From: Andreprevotia lacus DSM 23236
Lineage (GTDB): Bacteria; Pseudomonadota; Gammaproteobacteria; Burkholderiales; Chitinibacteraceae
Assembly (NCBI RefSeq): GCF_900176275.1
Contig: NZ_FWXD01000008.1
Coordinates: forward strand, 116,958-180,957
Reading direction: 5' to 3'
DNA length: 64,000 nt
Shown here: positions 29,774 to 41,800 of the stretch, piece after piece
Layout: the number at the start of each line of letters is the position of its first letter
Numbering within the stretch: the first letter of the stretch is position 1
The notes under the pieces: model-generated
Seen by the model: the letters and a program-made list of their open reading frames with translations, nothing else
The model's database searches: none
Told to the model about the DNA's origin: nothing
Made by a program: the position numbers and the translations under genes

Positions 29774-30079
29774 TCAACCGGATGTGGTCTCCAGACGGAC
29801 GGAAAGCAGGAACGGGCGGGGGCAGCTGCGCACCCGGCGTGCAGCCTTGGCCGGCTGCGCCACGGGCCGGATTACCGGCTGCTCCAGCACGCTGAAGCGC
29901 GCGATGCTGACCGCCTGTACGACCACGCGCTGACTGGTGGTGATCTGACAGGATTCGCCGCTGCGCAGCACGATGTCTTTACCATCGGCAGTCATCCAGA
30001 TCAAACCGCGTTCGCAGTGAATCCAGCAGCCGCGAATATTGTCCAGACTCAGCAATTCATCGGGGGCAAGTAGCGGCAT
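29774..30079 (-). CDS. DUF2917 domain-containing protein
   Basis: The 101-residue protein matches DUF2917: LLSLDNIRGCWIHCERGLIWMTADGKDIVLRSGES is the family's short beta-rich core, related in style to a small cupin half. The C-terminal 35 residues are basic. The ATG at 30079 with AGGAG upstream is chosen over the longer frame to 30109. The 160 bases upstream are A+T-rich and hold CTGTTA/CTGTTT hexamers like those before the MocR gene. Confidence 0.75.
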   Translation of the reverse strand: MPLLAPDELLSLDNIRGCWIHCERGLIWMTADGKDIVLRSGESCQITTSQRVVVQAVSIARFSVLEQPVIRPVAQPAKAARRVRSCPRPFLLSVRLETTSG

Positions 30080-30239
30080 GGCAGACTCCTGAACGGTGGG
30101 GGAATGCATTCAGGATATGCTGCGGCCATGCCGCGAGGCAGAGGCAAACTGTATTGGCAAACAGAACTACACAGTGCAAAAACCAGTGACTGTTATGGTG
30201 ATTTGGCAACAAAACTGTTTTGATCAGTAAGCGAGTCCA

Positions 30240-32174
30240 TCATTCCATGTCATCACTTGCCATGCCGAAGGCCGCCACCTGATAAGGCTCGCCACGCCGC
30301 AAGGCACGCAGCAGGAATCTGGCAGGGTCGATGGCGTCGATCAGCTTGCGCTCAATCGGACAGGGCTCGCCGTTGAGCTGACTGGCCAGCAGCTCGCCTG
30401 CCAGCACCGCCCAGGTCAGGCCGCGTGCACCAAAGCCCAGCGATGCATACAGCCCGGCCTGCCGGGGTATTTGCCAGGGCTGGTGGCAGGCGGGGTAGCC
30501 GGAATGCCATGGCTGCGGCAAAGCGCCCACCAGCGGTAAACGGTCCGGCGTGGTCGGGCGCTTGCAGGCGCGGCTGCTCAGCACCTGCAAGGCCGTGTTT
30601 TCCACCTGAGGCAGCACCGCACGCAGGGCGGCAATATTGCTGGCTTCGGCAGCCTGCAGGTCGCCGCTGAAATCGCTGGCGCCGATGATGCGTTCGCCCT
30701 GATAGGCCGCTGTCACATAGGCACGCCCGGCCAGGCTATGCACGGGCAGCGCTGCGCTGTCTGCAATGCGCGTGGCAACCCGCCAGCCATCCCAGACCGG
30801 CAGGTCTGCTGCCTGCACCAGTTGGCGCGCGGCAGCTGCATTGGCCAGAATGACGACCGGCGCCTGCGCCAGCAACATACCTTGCGCATCACGGGCCTGC
30901 CAGATGCCTGCAGCGGTCTGCTGCAGCACCGTCACTTCCGCGCCATACCGCGCGCTGATGCGATCGCCATGTGCGTTTAGCCAGCCTTGGCAGGCATTGC
31001 GTGGGTTGATCCATGCCCCAGTCGCAAACCACCAGCCCCCGTGGGCCACTGGCTGCCCCAGATGCAAGCTGGCGGCATCTGCATCAAGAAAGCGCACCAG
31101 CTCGGGCGGCCAGTTTGACTCTGCTGCCAGGGCGGCCATTTGCCCGGCCTGGGCGGCATCCTTGGCCAGTTGCAGTACGCCGTCGGCCGCGTGAAACGGT
31201 GCAGCTTCTACGGGCAAGCGGGCCAGACTTTGCAGAGTGGCTGCAGCCCCCGCGCGTGAAAGCCGTGCCAGCAGGTTGTCGTCGCGGGAGCAGTAAACGT
31301 GCATCAATCCGGCATGGTTGCCGGACGAGCCGGTAGCGAGGCCGTCGGCAGCCTCCAGCACACTGATCTGCCACCCCCTTGCTGCCAGCCGTTCTGCCGC
31401 CGCGCAGCCCGCCAAGCCGGCGCCGATCACAATGGCTGCATGTTCGCCAGCATAGACAGGCTGCGAGCGCGGTATGCGGGCTAGCCTGCCGCGCAGCATG
31501 GCCCACTTGGTGCCGAAGCCCTTTAGCTTTTCCACCGCGAAGCCAGCCTCGGTCAGCCCGCGACGGACATCACCAGCGACGGAGTAGGTCGCCAGCGTGG
31601 TGTGGGCATGGCTCAGGCGCCACAACTGACGGAACACAAAGGGCGACCAGAGATCGGGGTTCTTGGCTGGCGAAAAACCATCCAGATAAATCGCGTCGGC
31701 ACGTACATCCAGCTCCGGCAGCATGGCATCGGCGCTGCCGAACAGCAGTGTGAGGGTGACGGTGCCATCGTCAAAGCTCAGGCGATGGAAACCCGGCGTC
31801 AGCAGCGGCCATTGGGCCCGCAGCTGCGCAGCCAGCTCCGCCACTTGCGGATAGCCGGCATGCAGGGTGGCCAGATCGGCCGGCGTGAACGGGTGTAACT
31901 CCACCGAGACGAAATGCAGGCGCTTGCCGCGCAGCGGGTCTGCCCGCCAGGCCTGCCAGGTGGCCAGGAAGTTCAGCCCTTGGCCGAAGCCGGTTTCCAC
32001 AATGGTGAAGACATCGCACTGTTGCCAGCGCTCGGGCAGGCCATTGCCCGCCATGAACACGGATTGCGCCTGGCCAAGGCCGCCATCGGGCGAGTGATAG
32101 ATGTCGTCAAAGCTGGCGGAATAGGGGATGCCGTCAGCATTCATGCTGAGCTGCGCGGGCTGAATGGTGTTCAA
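30240..32174 (-). CDS. mnmC: Bifunctional tRNA modification enzyme MnmC (mnm5s2U biosynthesis)
   Basis: The protein has about 644 residues. The N-terminal half is the methyltransferase (VETGFGQGLNFLATW, YLDGFSPAKNPDLWS); the C-terminal half is the FAD oxidoreductase (AAIVIGAGLAGCAAAERLAARGW). Together they remove the carboxymethyl group and methylate the wobble uridine. No ATG fits the N-terminus: the frame is open to TTG 32231, and TTG 32174 just before TIQPAQLS best matches family length. An in-frame ATG at SMNADG would remove conserved residues. The start is therefore uncertain. Confidence 0.9.
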   Translation of the reverse strand: MNTIQPAQLSMNADGIPYSASFDDIYHSPDGGLGQAQSVFMAGNGLPERWQQCDVFTIVETGFGQGLNFLATWQAWRADPLRGKRLHFVSVELHPFTPADLATLHAGYPQVAELAAQLRAQWPLLTPGFHRLSFDDGTVTLTLLFGSADAMLPELDVRADAIYLDGFSPAKNPDLWSPFVFRQLWRLSHAHTTLATYSVAGDVRRGLTEAGFAVEKLKGFGTKWAMLRGRLARIPRSQPVYAGEHAAIVIGAGLAGCAAAERLAARGWQISVLEAADGLATGSSGNHAGLMHVYCSRDDNLLARLSRAGAAATLQSLARLPVEAAPFHAADGVLQLAKDAAQAGQMAALAAESNWPPELVRFLDADAASLHLGQPVAHGGWWFATGAWINPRNACQGWLNAHGDRISARYGAEVTVLQQTAAGIWQARDAQGMLLAQAPVVILANAAAARQLVQAADLPVWDGWRVATRIADSAALPVHSLAGRAYVTAAYQGERIIGASDFSGDLQAAEASNIAALRAVLPQVENTALQVLSSRACKRPTTPDRLPLVGALPQPWHSGYPACHQPWQIPRQAGLYASLGFGARGLTWAVLAGELLASQLNGEPCPIERKLIDAIDPARFLLRALRRGEPYQVAAFGMASDDME

Positions 32175-32297
32175 TTGCGTTACCAAGGCAGATGCGTCAG
32201 CCAGCCACGGGGCTGGCCAACGCGCGTACAAAACCGGATTTAACCAGTTTGCACTAGCAGGCGTAAATCCATCTTTGCCGCATTGGCTGGTACAGCA

Positions 32298-32975
32298 TCA
32301 GGGCAGCGTATTCCACGGCCGGATAGCCTGGCTACGCAAGCGCAACATGGCCAGGCTCAGGCGTCCCAGCAGCAGGCCGTTCAGGGTGTGCCACAGCCAG
32401 TGCGTGCCGAGCGGGAAGCCCTCGCACCACGCTTTGTCGAAGGTGCGGAACCACAGCGAGATGCTGAAAAGCAACCAGCCCTGCCATAGCGCTTTGGCCA
32501 TCTCTGGCGCAATGCGGCGATGCGCGATGGCCAGCAGCAGCAGTGCCAGCCAGGTGGGCAGATAGAACACCGAGCCATTGAGCGTATCGGCCGGCAGCTG
32601 TGTGGCCAGTAGCTGATTGCATACCTGATAGGCCAGCCAGCCGGCCAGTACCTCAAACCAGCGCCAGTGCAGGCCAAAATGCAGCGCCGCCAGCAGATAG
32701 ACATTGATGAAGAGCAGGATGGGAATAATGTCGAACCAAAGGGCTTCTTCGTCGGCCACCACATGCCAATAAGTGCTGCCGAGGCAGATACACGCCATCA
32801 AGCCAACTAGCAGCAAGATGGTTTTGCCATGCCGCACGCCCAGCTCGGTGCCGCGCCATGCGCGCCAGACCCAAAGCGCGGCCAGCAGGAACGCCAGGTT
32901 GCTGAGGGTATTGACCGGCTCGCCCCACAAACCGGGTGCGATGCGTTCACAGTATTGGTCGAGATAGGTGCTCAT
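32298..32975 (-). CDS. Ceramidase domain (CREST family) membrane protein
   Basis: The 225-residue protein has about six to seven membrane helices. It shows the CREST hydrolase metal motif: S-x3-H in GSTYWH, an Asp in WFDIIP on the next helix, and H-x3-H in THWLWH near the C-terminus. Eukaryotic relatives are alkaline ceramidases; the bacterial substrate is unknown. The ATG at 32975 precedes STYLDQYCERI; the upstream MSLLPQ start at 33011 is less likely. It lies just after mnmC on the same strand order (upstream of it). Confidence 0.75.
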   Translation of the reverse strand: MSTYLDQYCERIAPGLWGEPVNTLSNLAFLLAALWVWRAWRGTELGVRHGKTILLLVGLMACICLGSTYWHVVADEEALWFDIIPILLFINVYLLAALHFGLHWRWFEVLAGWLAYQVCNQLLATQLPADTLNGSVFYLPTWLALLLLAIAHRRIAPEMAKALWQGWLLFSISLWFRTFDKAWCEGFPLGTHWLWHTLNGLLLGRLSLAMLRLRSQAIRPWNTLP

Positions 32976-33065
32976 GCCGTGCAGTTTAGAGGGCTGCGGC
33001 AACAGCGACATGACATTTTTCTTGCATGCCCGCAGTCAAGTGGGGCGGCCCGCATTGCGGGCAAG

Positions 33066-33094
33066 AAAAATCCGGCCCAAGGGCCGGATTTTTT
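33066..33094 (-). terminator. Terminator of gnd
   Basis: AAAAATCCGGCCC and GGGCCGGATTTTT pair around AA; T runs exist on both strands. It lies 30 bases past the gnd stop. Confidence 0.9.
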
Positions 33095-33123
33095 GTGCTG
33101 CGCCTGATGGCTACAAGGCAGGA

Positions 33124-34533
<1,410 letters not shown>

Positions 34534-34843
34534 TTCTTCTGCTCCTGTCGTTGCGCAAGTTGGTTCAACTGCGCCGGGTCCCAAGATGATTCAGCCTGAT
34601 GGGCTTCACGCTGATATCGGGGTCTATCGCCACCAGATCAAGATGCCGAAGCCCAAATATAGGTGTTTAAAACAAATTCGTTGACTGCGCTGCCGCAGCC
34701 CGGCTGTCTGCACGGACCGGATGCTGAGTCATTTCGTCAGCATCTGCGGCTACCTGACGAATCCTAACATTAAAGCTGCCGGGTTGCAGATACGGATGCA
34801 CCCTAGATGGCGCGATTTGACTGGATTTTGCGCCGAAAAATGA

Positions 34844-34869
34844 AAAAGGCCGGCATGTAAGCCGGCCTT
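34844..34869 (-). terminator. Terminator of lysS
   Basis: AAGGCCGGC and GCCGGCCTT pair around ATGTAA and are followed on the minus strand by a T run. Confidence 0.88.
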
Positions 34870-34889
34870 GCAAACTACATTGCTGCGTA

Positions 34890-36398
34890 TCAGTCTTCGC
34901 GGCGCATTTGCGGGAACAGGATGACGTCGCGAATGCTCGGCGCATCGGTCAGCAGCATCACCAGGCGGTCGATGCCGATACCGCAGCCGCCGGTCGGGGG
35001 CAGGCCGTATTCCAGCGCGCGGATATAGTCGGCATCGAAGTGCATGGCTTCATCGTCACCCTTGTCCTTCAGGTCCACCTGGGACTGGAAGCGGGCGGCC
35101 TGGTCTTCGGCATCGTTCAACTCCGAATAACCGTTGGCGTGCTCACGACCAACCATGAACAGCTCAAAGCGCTCGGTAATGCCCGGATTATTGTCGTTGG
35201 CACGTGCCAGCGGCGACACCTCGGCCGGGTAGTCGATGATGAACGTCGGCTCCCACAGCTTTTCTTCGGTCGTCTCGTCGAACAGGCTCAGTTGCAGGCC
35301 ACCGATGCCGTCGGTCAGCACCGGCTTGGCGCCCAGACGAGCCAGCTCGGCCTTGAGGAAGGCGCGGTCGTGCAGTTGTTCGCTGGTGTAGTGCGGGTTG
35401 TAGTGCTGGATCGCGCCGGCGATGGTGAAGCGCGCGAACGGCTTGGACAGATCAACCTGCTTGCCCTGGTATTCGATCACGGTGTGGCCGATGACTTCCT
35501 TGGCAGCATAACGGATGACGCCTTCGGTCATGTCCATCATGCGCTGGTAATCGGCATACGCCTCGTAGAATTCCATCATGGTGAACTCGGGGTTGTGGCG
35601 TGTGCTCATCCCCTCGTTACGGAAGTTGCGGTTGATCTCGAACACGCGCTCCATGCCGCCCACGACCAGACGCTTCAGGTACAGCTCCGGCGCAATGCGC
35701 AGGAACAGCGGCATGTCGAGGGCGTTATGGTGCGTGGTGAAAGGCTTGGCCGTGGCACCGCCCGGAATCGGGTGCATCATCGGCGTTTCCACTTCCAGAT
35801 AACGCTCGTTCACCATGTATTCGCGGATCTTCTGCACGATCTTGCTGCGCTTGATGAAGGTGTCGCGGCTTTGCTCATTGGTGATCAGGTCAACGTAGCG
35901 CTGACGGTATTTCTGCTCCTGATCAGCCAGGCCGTGGAACTTGTCCGGCAGCGGGCGCAGGCTCTTGGTCAGCAGGCGCAGCTCGGTCACCTGCACCGAC
36001 AGTTCGCCGGTCTTGGTCTTCATCAAGGTGCCACGTGCGGCGATGATGTCGCCCATGTCCCAGGTCTTGAAGCTGGCGTAAACGTCCTCACCCACGCTGT
36101 CGCGGCTGATGTAGAACTGGATACGGCCCGAGGTGTCCTGCACGGTGGCAAAGCTGGCCTTGCCCATCACGCGCTTGAGCATCATGCGGCCAGCCACGCT
36201 GACAGTGACTGCCTTGGCTTCCAGCTCTTCTTTCTCGACTTCGCCATATTTGGCATGCAGGTCAGCAGCCAGGTGCTCGCGCTTGAAGTCGTTCGGGAAG
36301 GCGATGCCTGCCTCGCGGATCGCCTTCAGCTTGGCACGGCGCTCAGCCATGATCTGGTTTTCGTCTTGCTGGACGACTTGTTCTTGTTGATCGCTCAT
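34890..36398 (-). CDS. lysS: Lysyl-tRNA synthetase (class II)
   Basis: The 502-residue enzyme has an N-terminal OB-fold anticodon domain (about 60-170) and class II motifs: motif 2 [26 protein letters not shown] and motif 3 [13 protein letters not shown]. It charges tRNA-Lys. The ATG at 36398 is used; a TTG two codons earlier opens the frame. It follows prfB by 56 bases, the same order as in E. coli, so co-transcription is likely. Confidence 0.97.
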   Translation of the reverse strand: MSDQQEQVVQQDENQIMAERRAKLKAIREAGIAFPNDFKREHLAADLHAKYGEVEKEELEAKAVTVSVAGRMMLKRVMGKASFATVQDTSGRIQFYISRDSVGEDVYASFKTWDMGDIIAARGTLMKTKTGELSVQVTELRLLTKSLRPLPDKFHGLADQEQKYRQRYVDLITNEQSRDTFIKRSKIVQKIREYMVNERYLEVETPMMHPIPGGATAKPFTTHHNALDMPLFLRIAPELYLKRLVVGGMERVFEINRNFRNEGMSTRHNPEFTMMEFYEAYADYQRMMDMTEGVIRYAAKEVIGHTVIEYQGKQVDLSKPFARFTIAGAIQHYNPHYTSEQLHDRAFLKAELARLGAKPVLTDGIGGLQLSLFDETTEEKLWEPTFIIDYPAEVSPLARANDNNPGITERFELFMVGREHANGYSELNDAEDQAARFQSQVDLKDKGDDEAMHFDADYIRALEYGLPPTGGCGIGIDRLVMLLTDAPSIRDVILFPQMRRED

Positions 36399-36454
36399 CT
36401 TCAATTCCGTTTTTCGCTGCGGCGCGTTGCGCCAAATAATCCTTAGGGCAGGGC

Positions 36455-37570
36455 TTAGACGCCTTGTTTCAGGCTGGCTTCGATGAAGCCATCCAGATCG
36501 CCGTCCATTACGCCCTTGAGGTTGCCCACTTCGTAGCTGGTACGCAGGTCCTTGATACGGCTCTGGTCGAATACGTAGGAGCGGATCTGGTGCCCCCAGC
36601 CGATGTCCGATTTACCGGCTTCCAGCGATTGCTGGGCTTCCATGCGTTTGCGCAGCTCCAGCTCGTACAGCTTGGCGCGCAGCATCTTCCATGCCTCGTC
36701 GCGGTTCTTGTGCTGGGAGCGGTCGTTCTGGCACTGCACGACGATATTGGTCGGGATGTGCGTCAGGCGCACGGCCGAATCGGTCTTGTTGATGTGCTGA
36801 CCACCGGCGCCCGAGGCGCGGAAGGTGTCGGTGCGTACGTCGGCCGGGTTGATTTCGATTTCGATGCTGTCGTCGACTTCCGGATAGACGAAGACCGAGC
36901 AGAACGAAGTATGGCGGCGCGCGTTCGAGTCAAACGGCGACACGCGCACCAGGCGGTGCACGCCGGTTTCGGTGCGCAAGAAGCCGAACGCGTAGTCACC
37001 AGTCAGCTTGATGGTGGCGCTGGTAATGCCGGCCACTTCGCCTTCCGATTCTTCCATTACCTCGACATTGAAGCCCTTGCGCTCGCCGTAGCGGATATAC
37101 ATGCGCAGCAGCATGCCGGCCCAATCCTGCGCTTCGGTGCCACCGGCGCCCGACTGAATGTCGATGAAGCAGGGACTCGGGTCCATCGGGTTGTTGAACA
37201 TGCGGCGGAATTCGAGCTTGGCGATTTTCTCTTCCAGCGCCTGCGCATCTTCACCGATGGCGGCGAGGGTGTCGAAATCGTCTTCCGACTTGGCCATGTC
37301 GAACAATTCCTTGGCGTCGGCGGCGCCACCGGCCACCTCGTCCAGCACCACCACCACGTCTTCCAGCGCTTTGCGCTCGCGGCCGATTTCCTGTGCTTTC
37401 TTCTGGTCGTTCCAGATATCCGGGTCTTCGGACAGACGGACCACTTCCTCAAGACGATCACGCTTGCCCGGATAATCCAGGTAGCGTTTCAGTTCGTCCG
37501 CGCGGTTGGCGAGGTCGGTCAGGTGGTTGTCGATCTGGTTGAGCTGTTCGGCTTCCATCACGTTCTGCAT
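36455..37570 (-). CDS. prfB: Peptide chain release factor 2
   Basis: The 371-residue factor recognises UGA and UAA stops. It has the anticodon-like SPF ([12 protein letters not shown]) and the GGQ loop ([18 protein letters not shown]). It reads as one continuous frame: where most RF2 genes have CUU-UGA-C and an internal Shine-Dalgarno, this gene reads CGC-TAC-CTG-GAT-TAT. Feedback frameshifting is therefore absent. Start codons at 37570 and 37558 are both possible. Confidence 0.96.
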   Translation of the reverse strand: MQNVMEAEQLNQIDNHLTDLANRADELKRYLDYPGKRDRLEEVVRLSEDPDIWNDQKKAQEIGRERKALEDVVVVLDEVAGGAADAKELFDMAKSEDDFDTLAAIGEDAQALEEKIAKLEFRRMFNNPMDPSPCFIDIQSGAGGTEAQDWAGMLLRMYIRYGERKGFNVEVMEESEGEVAGITSATIKLTGDYAFGFLRTETGVHRLVRVSPFDSNARRHTSFCSVFVYPEVDDSIEIEINPADVRTDTFRASGAGGQHINKTDSAVRLTHIPTNIVVQCQNDRSQHKNRDEAWKMLRAKLYELELRKRMEAQQSLEAGKSDIGWGHQIRSYVFDQSRIKDLRTSYEVGNLKGVMDGDLDGFIEASLKQGV

Positions 37571-37608
37571 CGATTGGAAAACCGGGCATTATACCGTATT
37601 GGTGCGCA

Positions 37609-38712
37609 TCAATCGGGATAATGCTTGGCGATTTGCTCCAATTTGTCACCGATGCCCAGCAAAGCATCGACGATATCGGGATCGAAGCCGCTGCCACGCA
37701 AGCTGCCGATGATTTCACGCGCAGCCTCGTGCGTGTGCGCCGGCCGCCACGGGCGATCAGAGGTCAGCGCATCATAGACATCCACAATGGCCACCAGCCG
37801 CGCAGGCAGCGGGATTGCCTCGCCCGCCAGCCCTTGCGGGTAGCCGCTGCCATCCCAGCGCTCATGGTGACCCCACGCCATGTCTTCCGCACTTAGCAAC
37901 AACGGGGACGGGGTATCGACCTGCCTGGCCATGGCCAGGATCAGCTCGCGCCCACGGGCAACGTGCTGGTGGATTTCGCTCATTTCAGATGCCGAGAGCG
38001 TCTCTGGCTTGTTGAGTATCTGCGCCGGCACGCCGATCATGCCAATGTCGTACAGCGCCATGGCCTTGAACAACAACTCGATCTTTTCCTCGCCCAGCTC
38101 GGCAGCCAGGCGCGGGTGCTCGTGCAGTTGCCACGCCAGTGCCGCCAGATAGTGCTGGCGGCGCTGCAACGGCGCACCTTGCTGGCCGGTTCCCAGCTGC
38201 GTGAGGGCGGCCATGGCTCGCAAGGTGGCATCCTGCATCGCAACCAGATCGCGCGTGCGCTCCTTCACCAGATGCTTGAGGTATTCATCCTGGCTGTGCA
38301 GGAAGATGCGGGCATGGGAAAGCTCGACCAGCGTCTCGATGCGCGCCAGCAGCAGCGGCAGATGCAGCGGCCTGGCCAAGTAATCGGCTGCGCCATGACG
38401 CAGGCTGGCATCGATGTCGGCCGGGGCTGCAGCATCGGCGATCAGCAGGATGGGCAGGTGCTGGGTTGTGCCGTCTTGCTTCAGCTGACGGCAGCAGTCG
38501 AGTCCGTCCATTTCCGGGGCCGAGATATCGATCAGGATCAGATCGATGGCATTTGCATCATAGCGCGCGGCAAGCAGTGCTTTTTCAGCGCTGGTGGCAA
38601 GCTTGATGTCGACATGGGGCTTGAGCAGATCGTTGAGCGCCACCAGCGCATCCGACGCGCTGTTGACGATCAGTACCGTCCGCTTCTGGGTATAGTCCAG
38701 CGGGTTGTTCAT
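37609..38712 (-). CDS. Response regulator-HD-GYP protein with degenerate active sites
   Basis: The 367-residue protein has a receiver domain (about 11-130) and an HD-GYP domain (about 165-365). In the receiver the phosphoacceptor D62 is present, but the acidic pair is N17-S18 and the conserved Lys is R114. In HD-GYP, the HD dyad is Y221-D222 with M225 for Lys, and the early TGxH His is also lost. HHERWDGSGYP (282-292) is intact. HD-GYP domains normally hydrolyse cyclic di-GMP; this one is likely inactive or altered. It lies upstream of prfB and may share its transcript. Confidence 0.85.
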   Translation of the reverse strand: MNNPLDYTQKRTVLIVNSASDALVALNDLLKPHVDIKLATSAEKALLAARYDANAIDLILIDISAPEMDGLDCCRQLKQDGTTQHLPILLIADAAAPADIDASLRHGAADYLARPLHLPLLLARIETLVELSHARIFLHSQDEYLKHLVKERTRDLVAMQDATLRAMAALTQLGTGQQGAPLQRRQHYLAALAWQLHEHPRLAAELGEEKIELLFKAMALYDIGMIGVPAQILNKPETLSASEMSEIHQHVARGRELILAMARQVDTPSPLLLSAEDMAWGHHERWDGSGYPQGLAGEAIPLPARLVAIVDVYDALTSDRPWRPAHTHEAAREIIGSLRGSGFDPDIVDALLGIGDKLEQIAKHYPD

Positions 38713-38882
38713 TCAGTGTCCGTTTTGCCGTTGCCGGTCTATCGCCGGCGTTCAGGTGCCGCGCGGGCGGCACCCTGCCTTGGTATAGCCAGTGTGCTGG
38801 CGAAACGCCAAGCACACCAGCTTGCCATGGCAATTTTTACGGCTTGTGACCCCGGCGCACGCGGTCTGCACCCGCGTCGGTG

Positions 38883-41800
38883 TCAGCCCACCAGCCGGCC
38901 ACGCAACTCGCGCAACGCGGCGGAAATCATCGCCAGATCAGGCGCGGCTTCGCGCAGCTCTGCCAGCATACGCAGCCATTGTTGCAGGCTGTTGCCGGAT
39001 TGCAGCTGCCACTGTTCCAGCCGCTGCACCACGTCTCCTGTGGTTGCCAACCAGACCCGGCCGGTGAGGGCTGCATGCATGTCGAGCAAATCATCCCGCG
39101 CGGCAAGGCGGGCCAGCGATTGCCAGCGGTTGTCGCGTGGCAGGCGCTCGATGGCGCTGGTCAGCCAGTCAAAACCGATCAGCTCGCCCAAGCCGAGGTA
39201 GAGCGCCATGCGCTCGCCCACGCTGGCCCGTTCGGCGGCATCACGTGCCAGATCGAACAGTGCGCCGGTCTGCTCACGCGCAGCAACTTCGCCAGCCAGC
39301 GCCTCGCCTACGCCGGCATCCAGCCATGCCACCAATGCAGAACCTGGCGTGTGAACGCAGAGCTGCCGCCCCGCCAGCGCGGCGAACTCGGCGGCCACCA
39401 CGCGGGCAAAGTCGCCGTCTTCGACGATATCGGGCTGGCGCAAAGCCCAGCGCGTGGCGCGCTCGGTGTGGCGGCGCAGCGCCAGCAGCAATGAAAAGCG
39501 GGTTTCGGCAGCAATGCCGGCAGCGGCTTCGATGCGTAGTGCAATGGTTTCGCTGTCGAGCAAGCGGGTGGCCGCCATCCAGGCCTGCACCACGGTGGCT
39601 GGCGTTTGCTCGGTTTCCTCCGCCAGCCGGAACACAAAGCTGATGCCCTGGCGGTTGACCACATGATTGGTCAGCACGGTGGCAATGATCTCGCGCCGCA
39701 GCGGGTGATCGGCCAGCCGGCTGCCAAAACGCTCGGCCAGCAGCGCGGGGAAGTAATCGACCAGCAGGCTGTCCCAGCGCGCATCGTCAGGCAGCGGCGA
39801 GGCCAGCAAGTCCTGATACAGCACGATCTTGGCGTAGGCCAGCAGCACGGCCAGCTCCGGCCGTGTCAGCGCCTGGTGGTTTTGCACGCGCTCCAGTAGC
39901 TGGCTGTCGCCGGGCAAGTATTCCAGCCGGCGCGACAGCTTGCCTTCGCTCTCCATGCGCTGCATGAAGCGCTGGTGCACCGGCAGCAGTGACATGGCTT
40001 GCGAGGCCTCCAGCGCCAGTGCCAGCGTTTGCAGTTCGTTGTCGCGCAGCACCAGCCGGCCAACGTCGTCGGTCATGTCGGCCAGTACCTGATTGCGCTG
40101 CTTGAGCGTGAGATCGCCCGCTGCGACGATACGGCCCAGCAGGATCTTGATGTTCACCTCATGGTCGGAGCAATCAACCCCAGCCGAGTTGTCGATGGCA
40201 TCGGTGAGGATGCGCCCGCCAGCGAGGGCGTACTCAATACGACCAAGCTGGGTAAAGCCCAGATTGCCGCCCTCTGCCACCACCTTGCAGCGCAGGTCGC
40301 GGCCGTCGATGCGCAGCGCGTCATTGCTGCGGTCGTTGGCCTCGGCATGGCTTTGCGTACTGGCTTTCACATAGGTGCCGATGCCGCCGTTGTACAGCAG
40401 GTCGACCGGGGCCTTCAGCAGTGCCTGCAGCAGGGCGCTCGGTTCCAGCTCATTGTCCTGCACGCCCAGCAGTGCCTGCACTTGGGGCGACAACGGAATG
40501 GTCTTGGCGCTACGCGGCCAGACGCCGCCGCCTTCAGAAATCAGCGTACCGTCATAGTCGGCCCAAGACGAGCGCGGCAATGCAAACAAGCGTTCACGCT
40601 CGGCAAAGCTGCGTGCCGGGTCAGGGGTGGGGTCGATGAATATGTGGCGGTGGTCAAAAGCGGCAACCAGCTTGACCGCTTGCGAGCGCAGCAGCCCGTT
40701 GCCGAATACATCGCCCGACATGTCGCCGATGCCGACAATGGTGATCGGGTCGGCGGCAACATCGATGCCCAATTCGCTGAAATGGCGCTGCACCGATACC
40801 CATGCGCCGCGCGCGGTAATGCCCATCTTCTTGTGGTCGTAACCCACCGAGCCACCCGAGGCAAAGGCATCGTCCAGCCAGAAGCCGTAATCATGCGCGA
40901 TGCCGTTGGCGATGTCGGAGAAGGTGGCCGTACCCTTGTCGGCCGCGACCACCAGATAGGGATCATCCTCATCCAGCCGGTGCACCTGCGGTGGTGGCAC
41001 GATGCGACCATCCTGCAGGTTGTCCGTCAGGTCCAGCATGCCGCGGATCAGTGTCTTGTAGCATTCCACACCCTTGGCGAGGAAGGCTTCGCGTTCGGCC
41101 GGCGGGTTCTTGACGATGAAACCGCCCTTGGAGCCCACTGGCACGATGACGCTGTTCTTGACCATTTGCGCCTTGACCAGCCCCAGCACCTCGGTGCGGA
41201 AGTCCTCGCGCCGGTCCGACCAGCGCAGCCCGCCGCGTGCCACCTTGCCACCGCGCAGGTGGGTGCCCTCCATATCGGTGCTGAAGACGAAAATCTCGAA
41301 CAAGGGCGCCGGCTGTGGAATGCCCGGGATGCGGGCCGAGGCCAGCTTGAACGACAGATAGCTCTTGGGCTGGCCCTCGCCATCGGTCTGGAAGTGATTG
41401 GTGCGCACCGTAGCACTGATGGCAGCCCGGAAACCATTGAGGATTTTTTCGTCATCCACACTGGTTTGCGCCACCGCCAGCGCGTGCAGCGACTGGTCGA
41501 GTGCTTCGGCGGCCTCGGCCTGGGGTGCTGCCGGGTTCAGGCGCAGGTTGAACAATTCGGTGAGCGTGGCGGCATAGCCTGGGTAGCGCAGCAGCGTTTC
41601 GGCCAGCGTTTCCACCGCATATTTCTGGCCAATCTGCTTGAGAAAGCGTGCATAGGCGCGCAGCACCAGCACATCGCGCCAGGCGAGGCCGGCCACCAGC
41701 ACCAGCCGGTTGAAGCCGTCATTGTCAGCCTGGCCGGCAAAGACCGCACCGAAAGCATCAATCAGCCGTTGCCTTGCTGCCGGTGATTCAAGCTGCGTGC

